Below are positions 36,134 through 44,628 of a DNA stretch of 64,000 nucleotides, in pieces. Every line of letters begins with the position of its first letter. The first letter of the stretch is position 1. The translations under genes were made by a program, and so were the position numbers. Origin of the DNA: Clostridiales bacterium UBA3678. GTDB lineage: Bacteria; Bacillota; Clostridia; TANB77; CAG-508. The stretch is from positions 94,206 through 158,205 of the forward strand of contig DFJF01000007.1 of assembly GCA_002372935.1 (NCBI GenBank). Direction: 5' to 3'. The notes beneath the pieces are model-generated. The model did no database searches and was not told the origin of the DNA. It saw only the letters and a program-made list of their open reading frames with translations.

Positions 36134-37774
36134 ATGAAGAAAAAAAAATTAATAATTTTACTTATTATTATAGTATTAGTCATATCAATTACTGGAGGAG
36201 TATTAGCATATTTATATTTTTTTACAGATAGTTTAAGGTCTAATAAAGAGACTTTTTTCAAATATGCTTTAGAAAATGAAAAAATTTTAGATATATTTAA
36301 TAGTGATACATTAGAAAATTATGCATCAAAACAAAAAAGCAATTCATATACATCAGAAGGAACTATAAAGACAAATGTTACTTTAGAAAATGTAACAGAT
36401 GCAGAAAATGATAACAATATAGTTTCAAGCCTACAAAATTGTAATATTACATATACTGGTAAAACTGACAAGCCAAATAACTATATATATAGAAATATAA
36501 AAGCCAATTATACAGATATGGAATCTTTAAATTTTGAATTTATAGGAAAAAATGATGTATGTGCAGTAAAATTAAATGATGCTTATGATAAATTTATTGG
36601 AGTTGAAAATACTAATTTAAAAGAATTAGAAGAAAAGTTGGAATCTGAAGAAAGTGAACTGTTTTATTTAAGCAATATTTTTTCTTTAATACCAAATCAA
36701 ATAAAAACAGAAAATCTTTCTTCATATATTACATTATTTACTGATGAGCAATTAGAACAAGAAAAGGAAAAATATTTTCAATTAATATTAGATAATATAA
36801 CAGAGGATATGGTTAGTAAAGAAAAATCTGATGATTACACTGTTTATACATTATCATTAACAGAAGAACAGATTTCAAATATAAAAGACAAAATTTTTGA
36901 GGAAATGAAAAATGATGAAGTATTAAAAAGTGTACTAAAAAATTATATGGTTAACAACTTAGAAATGTCAGAAGAAGAAGCTAATAATTATATATCCAAG
37001 ATTAGCCAAAGTGCCGATAGTAAAAAAACAACTTCACAATCACTACAATTAAAGGTTTATGTCCAAAAAAGAAATTTAGCAAAAAGTGAAATTATAGTAA
37101 ATGATATTTATCCTTCAAGTGAAACATCAAATACAAAAACATATACTATTACAAAATCTGACAATAATGTTAAATTAGATTTTAATTCTACAGGTGGATC
37201 TTCTAGTAAATCGTCATCTTTTTATATGCAAAAAATTGAATCTTCTAGTGATGTAAAATATGATATCATTTACTCATATAATGAAAAGCAAGTATATGAA
37301 TATATTATGGAATTCAGTGGCTTAGATGGTAATCAAGTTCAAGAGAATTCTGAATTAGATTTAACATATAATTCAACAAAATATGTTTGTAAATATACAA
37401 ATAATAAAACATTTGGAGCTAACTTTACTGAAGATGATGTAAATAACAATAATATAATGTTGTTAAATACAGCACCTAATTCAGATTCGATTCAAAGTTT
37501 ATTTGCTTATATATCAGAAAATTTTGAAAAGGCAAATAAAGAAAAGATGAATAATGCTAAAATTTCTGAAGGTAAAAATCCTTTTGTATATTATATACCT
37601 GCTGTAGTTCCTGTAGCTATTACAGGACTTATATCATCATCTGAAAATTCAAAAATGATACTACCTACAACATTTGTTTTAACATGTGGTATGCAAATTA
37701 TGAATTTAACAAATAGTTCTATTAATTCAATTAATTCAAGCCCTAATTATTTTGAGGGCTCAGATGGTTTTTAG
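36134..37774 (+). CDS. large membrane-anchored extracytoplasmic protein, unknown
   Basis: 546 residues: lysine start and one N-terminal membrane helix (about 4-27), a long Ser/Asn/Glu/Lys-rich outer region with several paired beta-rich segments, and a hydrophobic C-terminal stretch (about 490-520, YYIPAVVPVAITGLI and ILPTTFVLTCGMQIM). I recognise no family. It begins 20 bp after yebC with a gggggat ribosome site and ends before the terminator that precedes the spoIIIA operon. Sporulation-related function is possible from position only. Confidence 0.6.
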   Translation: MKKKKLIILLIIIVLVISITGGVLAYLYFFTDSLRSNKETFFKYALENEKILDIFNSDTLENYASKQKSNSYTSEGTIKTNVTLENVTDAENDNNIVSSLQNCNITYTGKTDKPNNYIYRNIKANYTDMESLNFEFIGKNDVCAVKLNDAYDKFIGVENTNLKELEEKLESEESELFYLSNIFSLIPNQIKTENLSSYITLFTDEQLEQEKEKYFQLILDNITEDMVSKEKSDDYTVYTLSLTEEQISNIKDKIFEEMKNDEVLKSVLKNYMVNNLEMSEEEANNYISKISQSADSKKTTSQSLQLKVYVQKRNLAKSEIIVNDIYPSSETSNTKTYTITKSDNNVKLDFNSTGGSSSKSSSFYMQKIESSSDVKYDIIYSYNEKQVYEYIMEFSGLDGNQVQENSELDLTYNSTKYVCKYTNNKTFGANFTEDDVNNNNIMLLNTAPNSDSIQSLFAYISENFEKANKEKMNNAKISEGKNPFVYYIPAVVPVAITGLISSSENSKMILPTTFVLTCGMQIMNLTNSSINSINSSPNYFEGSDGF

Positions 37775-37835
37775 ACAAATGATAAAAAAGTTTGCAGGGT
37801 TCTGTAACGAAAAAAGTTCTAAATAAAAATAAAGA

Positions 37836-37874
37836 GCATATAATATAATTAAAGTTATACTATGTGCTTTTTTT
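37836..37874 (+). terminator. intrinsic terminator before the spoIIIA operon
   Basis: 13-bp stem gcatataatataa / ttatactatgtgc with two non-Watson-Crick positions, a 6-nt loop, then eight T. Confidence 0.75.
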
Positions 37875-37927
37875 GTGCTTGTATTTAAATAAAATTTATG
37901 TATATTTGCAAAGGAATGTGATTAAAA

Positions 37928-38824
37928 GTGGATGTTGTTTTAGAATATTTAGCTAAAGAGATAAAATTAGAAATTCAAAAATATATAAAAAGTTTCAATG
38001 AAAATATAGAAGAAATAAGGTTAAGAAATAATAGACCAATTGTAATTAGGACAAGCTTCAGAAATATAATTTTAGAACATATTGTAAAAACAGAGGAATT
38101 ATTAGAAACTTTTCAAAATATATGTGAACATTCAATATATTCATACCAAAAACAAATATGTGAAGGATTTATTACAATAAAAGGAGGACATAGAGTTGGA
38201 ATAACAGGAAATTGTGCAATAGAAGATGGAAAAATAATAAATATAAATTACATATCTAGTTTAAATTTTAGAATTGCAAAAGAGAAAAAGGGATGCTCAA
38301 ATAAAATTATAAATTACATAATTAATAATGGTGAAATATTAAACACATTAATTATTTCAAGACCTGGATGTGGAAAGACCACTATGTTAAGAGATTTAGT
38401 AAGAAACATAAGTAGTGGTGTAAGTCAATATAATTTAAATCCAAAAACTTGTGGGGTTGTTGATGAAAGAGGAGAAATAGCATCAATGTATAAGGGAATA
38501 CCGCAAAATGATGTAGGAATATTAAGTGATGTAATAGATAATGTTTCAAAATATGATGGTATGAAAATGCTTGTAAGATCTATGGCTCCAGATGTAATAA
38601 TTTGTGATGAAATAGGAAGCAAAGAAGATGTAGAGGCAATTGAATATGCAATGTGTAGTGGTGTAAAAGGTATATTTACTGCACATGGAAATAGTTTGGA
38701 GGATTTGCTTAATAATAGTGAAATAAGAAGTTTAATTGAAAAACATTTAATAAAATTAGTTATAGTTCTTGATGAAAAAAAACTTGGAGAGATTAAAAAT
38801 ATTTATAAATTAGATAAAGAATAG
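37928..38824 (+). CDS. spoIIIAA: stage III sporulation protein AA
   Basis: 298 residues; an ATPase of the secretion-type superfamily with Walker A SRPGCGKTT, the CGVVDERGEIAS motif and VIICDEIGSKEDVEA. It powers the SpoIIIA-SpoIIQ channel between mother cell and forespore. It starts with GTG 37928 after aaggaatg. First gene of a complete eight-gene operon; no sigma-E-like promoter could be assigned confidently. Confidence 0.95.
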   Translation: MDVVLEYLAKEIKLEIQKYIKSFNENIEEIRLRNNRPIVIRTSFRNIILEHIVKTEELLETFQNICEHSIYSYQKQICEGFITIKGGHRVGITGNCAIEDGKIININYISSLNFRIAKEKKGCSNKIINYIINNGEILNTLIISRPGCGKTTMLRDLVRNISSGVSQYNLNPKTCGVVDERGEIASMYKGIPQNDVGILSDVIDNVSKYDGMKMLVRSMAPDVIICDEIGSKEDVEAIEYAMCSGVKGIFTAHGNSLEDLLNNSEIRSLIEKHLIKLVIVLDEKKLGEIKNIYKLDKE

Positions 38825-38884
38825 TTCTATTTATTTTTTTGAAGAATATAATATAGTAATTAGGTTTTGGAAAGGACAAGTTTT

Positions 38885-39404
38885 ATGTTATTTTTTAAAT
38901 ATCTTTTTTTAACAGGCATATTTATATCAGCAGTTATAATTGGGAGATTGCTTTCAAGAAAGTACAAAAATAGAGCAAAAGAATTAAAGGAATTTAAAGA
39001 GGTTTTAAATGTTTTAGAAACTAAAATAAAATTTACATATGAGCCACTAGGAGAGATTTTAAGTGATATTTCTAAAATGATAAAAAATAAAAATATTTGT
39101 GAACTATTAGATGAGACAACTAATAATCTAAGACAAAATAATTTTACTATTGCATGGAATAATAGTATAAATTCAATGTCATCTACACTTAGCTTGAATG
39201 AGGAAGATTTGAGTATAATTAGAAGTTTGGGAAATATGCTTCGGAAAAACTGATGTGAATGGACAAATAAGCGAGATAGAAATGACAATGGATTTTTTAG
39301 ATACTCAAATACAAGATGCAGAACAAGAATGCAAGAAAAATGAAAAAATGTACAAAACACTTGGTACAATAGTTGGATTAGCAATAATTATTATATTAAT
39401 TTAA
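38885..39404 (+). CDS. spoIIIAB: stage III sporulation protein AB, with +1 frame break at CGG
   Basis: The 520-nt span is 3n+1. The zero frame ends at ...GNML, CGG AAA AAC TGA. Skipping the C (39242) gives GNMLGKTDVNGQISEIE and continues to the family's C-terminal EKMYKTLGTIVGLAIIII membrane helix, for 172 residues, the normal SpoIIIAB length. ATG 38885 has ggaaagg 9 nt upstream. The protein is a membrane part of the feeding-tube channel. Its normal flanking context in an otherwise intact operon argues against a dead gene. Confidence 0.9.
39242..39244 (+). other. in-frame CGG at +1 frame break in spoIIIAB
   Basis: Context ATG CTT CGG AAA AAC TGA. Skipping the C gives CTT GGA AAA ACT GAT, encoding the conserved LGKTD. 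Confidence 0.75.
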
Positions 39405-39429
39405 TTAGTTGAAATTGATGGAGGTCAAG

Positions 39430-39624
39430 ATGAATATCGATTTACTTTTTAAAATAGCAGCAATAGGTATTTTAGTAGCTGTTTTACATCAAGTTCTTTG
39501 TAGGGCTGGAAGGGAAGAACAGGCAATGATGACAACATTAGCAGGATTAGTTATTGTGCTTACATTAGTTGTTAAAGAAATAAGCAATTTGTTTAATACA
39601 ATTAGAACAATATTTAATATATGA
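39430..39624 (+). CDS. spoIIIAC: stage III sporulation protein AC
   Basis: 64 residues with two membrane helices; DLLFKIAAIGILVAVLHQVL and a GREEQA turn are typical of SpoIIIAC. ATG 39430 follows ggaggt by 6 nt; upstream in-frame ATG and TTG codons lack a proper site. Confidence 0.95.
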   Translation: MNIDLLFKIAAIGILVAVLHQVLCRAGREEQAMMTTLAGLVIVLTLVVKEISNLFNTIRTIFNI

Positions 39625-39654
39625 ATTCAGTATAAGCACGAAAGGAAAAACAAA

Positions 39655-40041
39655 ATGGATACAATTATAAAAATTACTGGAATAGGATTTGTTGGATTAA
39701 TTTTTATTATTATAATAAAACAATATAAACCTGAATTTGCATTATATATTTCTATGCTTTCTGGAATAATAATTTTATTTTTAGTGATGGACAAGTTTAG
39801 AGAAATTATAGAGCTTTTAAGAACAATAAGTAATAAATCAGGCGTTAACAGTCAATTTTTAGGTTTATTGCTAAAAATGACTGGAATTGCGTTTTTGGCA
39901 GAATTTGCAATAAATATCTGCAAAGATGCAGGTGAAGGTGCACTTGCTAGCAAAGTAGAGATAGGAAGCAAGATAATTGTAGTTTCTATGTCAATCCCTA
40001 TAATCTCAAGTTTATTGCAGGTTATTTTAAAATTGATATAA
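39655..40041 (+). CDS. spoIIIAD: stage III sporulation protein AD
   Basis: 128 residues, four predicted membrane helices, with the conserved LKMTGIAFLAEFAINICKDAG region. Membrane subunit of the SpoIIIA complex. Ribosome site cgaaagga precedes ATG 39655. Confidence 0.95.
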   Translation: MDTIIKITGIGFVGLIFIIIIKQYKPEFALYISMLSGIIILFLVMDKFREIIELLRTISNKSGVNSQFLGLLLKMTGIAFLAEFAINICKDAGEGALASKVEIGSKIIVVSMSIPIISSLLQVILKLI

Positions 40042-40152
40042 CTTTGTTGCCATTTATAAATTTAAGTTTTAAAAAAAATTATCCAGCACAGACCTCAATT
40101 GTACTTGTTTATAAATAGCAAAAAAGTATTAATAAATGGAGGAATGTTAAAT

Positions 40153-41310
40153 GTGAATAAAAAATTCTGGTGTACATTAATAATATTATTAATTTGGTTT
40201 ACTATAAAAGCACCTGTTTATGCAAGCAATTTAGATGAAGAAATAATTAATGACACACAAAAAAGTTTTGGAATAAGCGATTTTCTAGAAGAAACCAAAA
40301 AATATACAGGAAATTTTTTTGAAGATGTAAATATAGAAGATATGCTAGATTCAGCTATTACTGGAAATATTGATAATAGTACGATTTTTAAAAAAATTTT
40401 AAATCTATTTGGAAAAGAATTAGTATCAAGTATGAAAACATTGGTTGGTATTTTAGTTATAGTTTTAGTTCATAGCATTTTAAAAGCAATATCAGAAGGG
40501 TTTGAAAATGATAGCATTTCAAGGATTATTTATTATGTACAATACATATTAATCATTACATTAATAATGAACAATTTTTCGAGTTTAATTTCAAATATCA
40601 ATAATACAATAAATAACTTAACGGGATTTACAAATTGCTTGATTCCACTTTTGACAACACTTATGGTATATACAGGTAGTATAACAACAAGTAGTCTGTT
40701 AGAACCAATAATATTATTTGTAGTAGATTTTATAGGAAATATTATAGGAGCATTAGTTTTGCCAGCTGTTTCTATAATTGTAGCATTAATAATAGTTTCT
40801 AAAATTTCAGATAAAATTCAAATAGTAAGATTAGCAGATTTTATGAAATCATCTATAGGATGGTTTTTAGGTATAATTTTGACTATTTTTGTAGGAGTAA
40901 TATCACTCGAGGGAACTTTGACAAGTAGTGTAGATGGAATTACAGCAAAGACAGCAAAAGCTGCTATATCAAGCCTTATTCCGGTGGTAGGAAAAGTATT
41001 AGGAGATTCTGTGGATAGTGTGCTAGGCTGTGGAATAGTTTTAAAAAATGCAGTTGGTGTAGTTGGAGTGGTTATAATAATTGGAATATGTATTGTCCCT
41101 ATTATTAAACTTGCAACTTTGTCAATTCTATATTCAATTTCTTCAGCTATTATTGAACCAATAGCAGATGAAAAAATAGTAAGGCTATTAGGAGAATTTA
41201 GCAGTATTTTTAAATTACTTCTTGGAATTTTATGTTCTGTTTCAGTATTATTTATTATTGGAATAACCCTTGTTATAAAGATTTCTAATAGTGGAATGAT
41301 GTATAGATAG
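40153..41310 (+). CDS. spoIIIAE: stage III sporulation protein AE
   Basis: 385 residues: signal peptide (FWCTLIILLIWFTIKAPVYAS) followed by an extracytoplasmic helical part and about seven membrane helices, typical of SpoIIIAE (LTGFTNCLIPLLTTLM, ISLEGTLTSSVDGITAKTAK). GTG 40153 lies 9 nt after tggagg; ATG 40144 abuts the ribosome site and is less likely. The intergenic gap to spoIIIAD is about 110 bp, the largest in the operon. Confidence 0.94.
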   Translation: MNKKFWCTLIILLIWFTIKAPVYASNLDEEIINDTQKSFGISDFLEETKKYTGNFFEDVNIEDMLDSAITGNIDNSTIFKKILNLFGKELVSSMKTLVGILVIVLVHSILKAISEGFENDSISRIIYYVQYILIITLIMNNFSSLISNINNTINNLTGFTNCLIPLLTTLMVYTGSITTSSLLEPIILFVVDFIGNIIGALVLPAVSIIVALIIVSKISDKIQIVRLADFMKSSIGWFLGIILTIFVGVISLEGTLTSSVDGITAKTAKAAISSLIPVVGKVLGDSVDSVLGCGIVLKNAVGVVGVVIIIGICIVPIIKLATLSILYSISSAIIEPIADEKIVRLLGEFSSIFKLLLGILCSVSVLFIIGITLVIKISNSGMMYR

Positions 41311-41322
41311 GAAAGATTTTAA

Positions 41323-41929
41323 ATGATTAATTTTTTAGGTAAATGGATTGAGGGTATTGCTATTGCAGTCATAGTTGCTAGTATTTTTGAGATGATATTA
41401 CCAGATGGAAATATAAAAAAATATGTAAAAATTGTTTTAGGCATTTATATTATTTTCAGTATTATTTCTCCATTTGTAGATAGAAAAGAATTGTACAACC
41501 TTAATATATCCAAAGAAATAGATACATATTCAAATAATATTGTGAGTAATGAAACGAATTCTAATCGGTAGTAAAAAGAGCTCTGGAGCTGATTTAAATA
41601 AAATTTATAAAAAAACATTTGAAAAAGAAATAAAGAAAACAGTAGAAAATAAAGGATACATTGTATCTGAATGCAATGTTGATGGTGAATTTGAAGAAAA
41701 GGATAAAACAGGGATTAATAAGATAATAATAATTCTTGAATCTAAAAAGAAAAGTGATGAAAATAATAGTCATATAAATAAAATTGAGAATGTAGAAATT
41801 GATGTAGAGAACAAAGTAGAAAATACAAAAGATGATGAAATTACTAAAAGTGACATTAAAGATCTAAAAGAATATCTTTGTGACTATTATGAACTTGATA
41901 AGAAGATTTTTGATATTACAGTTAAATAA
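41323..41929 (+). CDS. spoIIIAF: stage III sporulation protein AF, with +1 frame break at CGG
   Basis: The 607-nt span is 3n+1. The N-terminal part (two membrane helices, FEMILPDGNIKKYVKIVLGIY) is typical SpoIIIAF, but the zero frame stops at TCT AAT CGG TAG TAA. Skipping the C (41566) gives SNGSKKSSGADLNKIYKKTFE and joins the normal soluble C-terminal domain, which ends ELDKKIFDITV, for about 201 residues. The two stops right after CGG mean that without a shift only the 82-residue membrane part is made. Confidence 0.9.
41566..41568 (+). other. in-frame CGG at +1 frame break in spoIIIAF
   Basis: Context TCT AAT CGG TAG TAA. Skipping the C gives AAT GGT AGT AAA AAG. The break lies in a linker between membrane and soluble domains, unlike the der and kinase sites. 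Confidence 0.75.
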
Positions 41930-41946
41930 TTATAAGGAGTGATCTT

Positions 41947-42558
41947 ATGTTTAAAGAATTTATGAAGAAAAATATGAATATTGGAGAAGGAACTAACAAT
42001 AAGAAAAAAATAGAAAATTTAATTTTTTTAATTGTCTTATTAATAATAACAATTGTCATAATAAATTCTATTTTGAATAAAGATAAAAAAGATAATAATG
42101 AAAATGTCAAAGATAATTCAAAGACATTAGCAAATAGTATAACACAAGGAGAAAATAATAGCTCAAATTCTGATGAGTTACAATCTAAACTAGAAAATAT
42201 ATTAAGTACTATAAAAGGAGTAGGAGATGTGAAAGTATTTATAAGTTATTCAGAAAGTAGTGACACAATTGCTATGTATGATGAGAAAACAACAGTTAAT
42301 TCAACTGAAGAGACAGATTCGGCAGGTGGACTTAGAAATACAACTTCAACTGAAACACAAAAGAATGTCATATTTTCTGAAGAGGATGGAAGTCAAGTTC
42401 CTGTAACAGAAAAAGTTGTAATGCCTAAAATAGAAGGAGCTGTAGTTACAGCAAATGGTGCTGGTAATGCAGTAGTTAAGACAAATATTATTAATGCAAT
42501 TAAATCGGCAACTGGATTATCTATTGATAAAATTCAAGTATTTGAAATGGAGGAATAA
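41947..42558 (+). CDS. spoIIIAG: stage III sporulation protein AG
   Basis: 203 residues: short cytoplasmic tail, one membrane helix (about 26-40), then the ring-building domain with LENILSTIKGVGDVKVFISYSES, a family hallmark. It forms the large ring of the mother cell-forespore channel. Ribosome site taaggagtg is 7 nt before the ATG. Confidence 0.95.
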   Translation: MFKEFMKKNMNIGEGTNNKKKIENLIFLIVLLIITIVIINSILNKDKKDNNENVKDNSKTLANSITQGENNSSNSDELQSKLENILSTIKGVGDVKVFISYSESSDTIAMYDEKTTVNSTEETDSAGGLRNTTSTETQKNVIFSEEDGSQVPVTEKVVMPKIEGAVVTANGAGNAVVKTNIINAIKSATGLSIDKIQVFEMEE

Positions 42559-42564
42559 CAGAAG

Positions 42565-43344
42565 ATGGTGAAAAAAGAAAATAAGAGCTTAAGTATTTTA
42601 AAAAAGGGATTCAAGAAAAATGAGATTGTTATTTATGCAATTGCATTAATGCTTGTTACTGCTGGTTATTTTAATTATACAGCAAACCTAGATAATAATT
42701 CTCAAGAAACTTATTCAGAAAATATTGCAAAAGAAGAGACAACACAAAAAACTGAAAATACGAATACTTCTGAAATAGTTGAAAAAGACAAAACTAATAA
42801 ACCTAGTCAAGAAAGTACAAATGCTAATGGAAATATTAATGAAACAGGAGAAACGAGCAATAATAAAAACACTGATAAAACAGAAGAAACAAGTAATAAT
42901 GAAAATACTAGTGAGACAGAAGAAACAAGTAGTAGTCATGAAGATGACAACGAAATTGGAGATGCTAAACTTGTTAATAGTGATAGTGTTACAAGTAATT
43001 ATTTTTCTGCTACAAAACTTGAAAGAGATACAAATTATGCAGATATGATTACTGCATATACGAAGATTTTAGAAGATACATCTGTTTCAGAAACACAAAA
43101 AACTATAGCTATGAATGAGATAACAAAAATTAATAATATAAAAAATGCAATATCTGTGTCTGAAAATCTTTTATCAACTAAAGGATTTGAAAATTATGTT
43201 GTTTTAGTAAATGGAGATAGTATTAATGTTGTTGTAAAGTCAAGCGAAAAATTAACACCAGAAAAAGTTGCACAAATTCAAAATATTATTTCAAGAGAAT
43301 TTGATGCTGAGATTGTGAATATACATATTACAGAGAAAAATTAA
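42565..43344 (+). CDS. spoIIIAH: stage III sporulation protein AH
   Basis: 259 residues: one membrane helix (about 20-37), a long Thr/Asn/Glu-rich linker (about 45-130) and the C-terminal YscJ/FliF-like domain that pairs with SpoIIQ in the intermembrane space (YFSATKLERDTNYADMI; VVVKSSEKLTPEKVAQI). The linker contains about two and a half copies of a 12-residue repeat TEETSNNENTSE (about residues 94-128). It is longer than in Bacillus. It ends the operon. Confidence 0.93.
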   Translation: MVKKENKSLSILKKGFKKNEIVIYAIALMLVTAGYFNYTANLDNNSQETYSENIAKEETTQKTENTNTSEIVEKDKTNKPSQESTNANGNINETGETSNNKNTDKTEETSNNENTSETEETSSSHEDDNEIGDAKLVNSDSVTSNYFSATKLERDTNYADMITAYTKILEDTSVSETQKTIAMNEITKINNIKNAISVSENLLSTKGFENYVVLVNGDSINVVVKSSEKLTPEKVAQIQNIISREFDAEIVNIHITEKN

Positions 43345-43448
43345 AGTTTATTTATTAAAGTTGTAATATAGTATGATTCTATAATGTTTTTCAGTTCAAC
43401 ACAACTTACTACAATTAATTTTAATAAAATATAAAAAAAGAAAGTGAT

Positions 43449-43841
43449 GTGATTATTTTGGAAAGAGCAAAAAGCAGTAATTTTATAACTTCAATATTTA
43501 AGGGAGTTTTAATTTCAATGATTTTTACATTAATTTGTCTAACAGTTTTTTCTTTATTATTGGTAAATACAAATATGACTGAAAATTTAATTCAGCCTGT
43601 TGTTATAGGAATTACAATTATAAGTATTTTAATAGGTAGCTTTTTTTCAAATAGAAAAAGAAACAAAAATGGTGCATTTATTGGGTGCATTGTTGGAATT
43701 ATTTATATAGCAATTATCTACATAATATCTAGTATATTAAATAGCATGAATTTTGCTTTAAATTCTAGTTCAATAATTATGATTTCTCTTGGATTGTTGG
43801 GGGGAGCAATTGGAGGAATAATTGGTGTAAATTTAGGGTAG
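43449..43841 (+). CDS. TIGR04086-type four-helix membrane protein
   Basis: 130 residues, four membrane helices, with SNRKRNKNGAFIGCIVGIIY and a GGAIGGIIG C-terminal helix, resembling the TIGR04086 family of Clostridia. Function unknown. The start may be GTG 43449 or TTG 43458; the ribosome site (aaagaaagtgatg) is weak for both. Confidence 0.7.
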   Translation: MIILERAKSSNFITSIFKGVLISMIFTLICLTVFSLLLVNTNMTENLIQPVVIGITIISILIGSFFSNRKRNKNGAFIGCIVGIIYIAIIYIISSILNSMNFALNSSSIIMISLGLLGGAIGGIIGVNLG

Positions 43842-43896
43842 AATAATATTGTAAATATTTAACATATTTACAAATTATGTGCATAGAAGGTAGATT

Positions 43897-44628
43897 ATGG
43901 AAAATTATGCAATATGTGTTAAAGATGTATACAAAAATTTTAATGTGTATTTAGATAAGTCAAATACCATAAAAGAAAAAATTTTGTTTCTATCAAGAAA
44001 TAAAAAAGAAAAAAGGGAAGTTTTAAAAGGGATAAATTTGAAGATTAAGCAAGGAGAAGCGGTTGCACTAATTGGAACAAATGGAAGCGGAAAATCTACT
44101 TTGCTAAAATTAATGACAAAAATTTTATATCCTAATAGTGGTGTGATAAGAATAAATGGAAAACTCACATCACTATTAGAGTTGGGAGCAGGATTTCATC
44201 CTGATTTTTCTGGTAGAGAAAATATATATTTTAATGCTTCAATTTTTGGATTAACAAAAAAGCAAATAGATGCAAAATTGGAAGATATTATAGAATTTTC
44301 AGAATTAGAAGAATATATAGATAATCCTGTTAGAACCTATTCTTCTGGAATGTTTATGAGACTTGCGTTTGCTGTTGCAATTAATGTAAATGCAGATATT
44401 TTACTTGTTGATGAAATATTATCTGTTGGAGATGAACATTTTCAAAATAAATGTATAAAAAAAATGTTGGAATTAAGAGATAAGGGAAAAACAATGGTTT
44501 TTGTAACTCATAGTATGGATTCTGTAAGAAAACTATGTAGTAGAGCAGTTTGGCTTTGTGACGGACAAATTAGGATTGACGGAAATACAAATGAAGTTAT
44601 AAATAAATATGTGGAGGAAACAAAATAA
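43897..44628 (+). CDS. polysaccharide ABC exporter ATPase (Wzt/TagH-like)
   Basis: 243 residues: Walker A GTNGSGKST, signature YSSGMFMRLAFAVA (the SSGM variant typical of capsule/O-antigen/teichoic exporters), Walker B ILLVDEILSVGD, switch VTHSMDS. There is no C-terminal carbohydrate-binding extension. It overlaps the next gene by one base and pairs with the permease at 46874. It energises export of a lipid-linked glycan made by neighbouring transferases. Confidence 0.92.
   Translation: MENYAICVKDVYKNFNVYLDKSNTIKEKILFLSRNKKEKREVLKGINLKIKQGEAVALIGTNGSGKSTLLKLMTKILYPNSGVIRINGKLTSLLELGAGFHPDFSGRENIYFNASIFGLTKKQIDAKLEDIIEFSELEEYIDNPVRTYSSGMFMRLAFAVAINVNADILLVDEILSVGDEHFQNKCIKKMLELRDKGKTMVFVTHSMDSVRKLCSRAVWLCDGQIRIDGNTNEVINKYVEETK

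Noticed and set aside
42820..42950. Second overlapping gene in the spoIIIAH linker region
   Set aside because: The alternative frame arises from the 36-bp tandem repeat in the linker and has no ribosome site of its own; the annotated frame matches SpoIIIAH.
43360..43440. Promoter before the TIGR04086-type gene
   Set aside because: A TATAAT is present at about 43378 but no -35 box lies at acceptable spacing.
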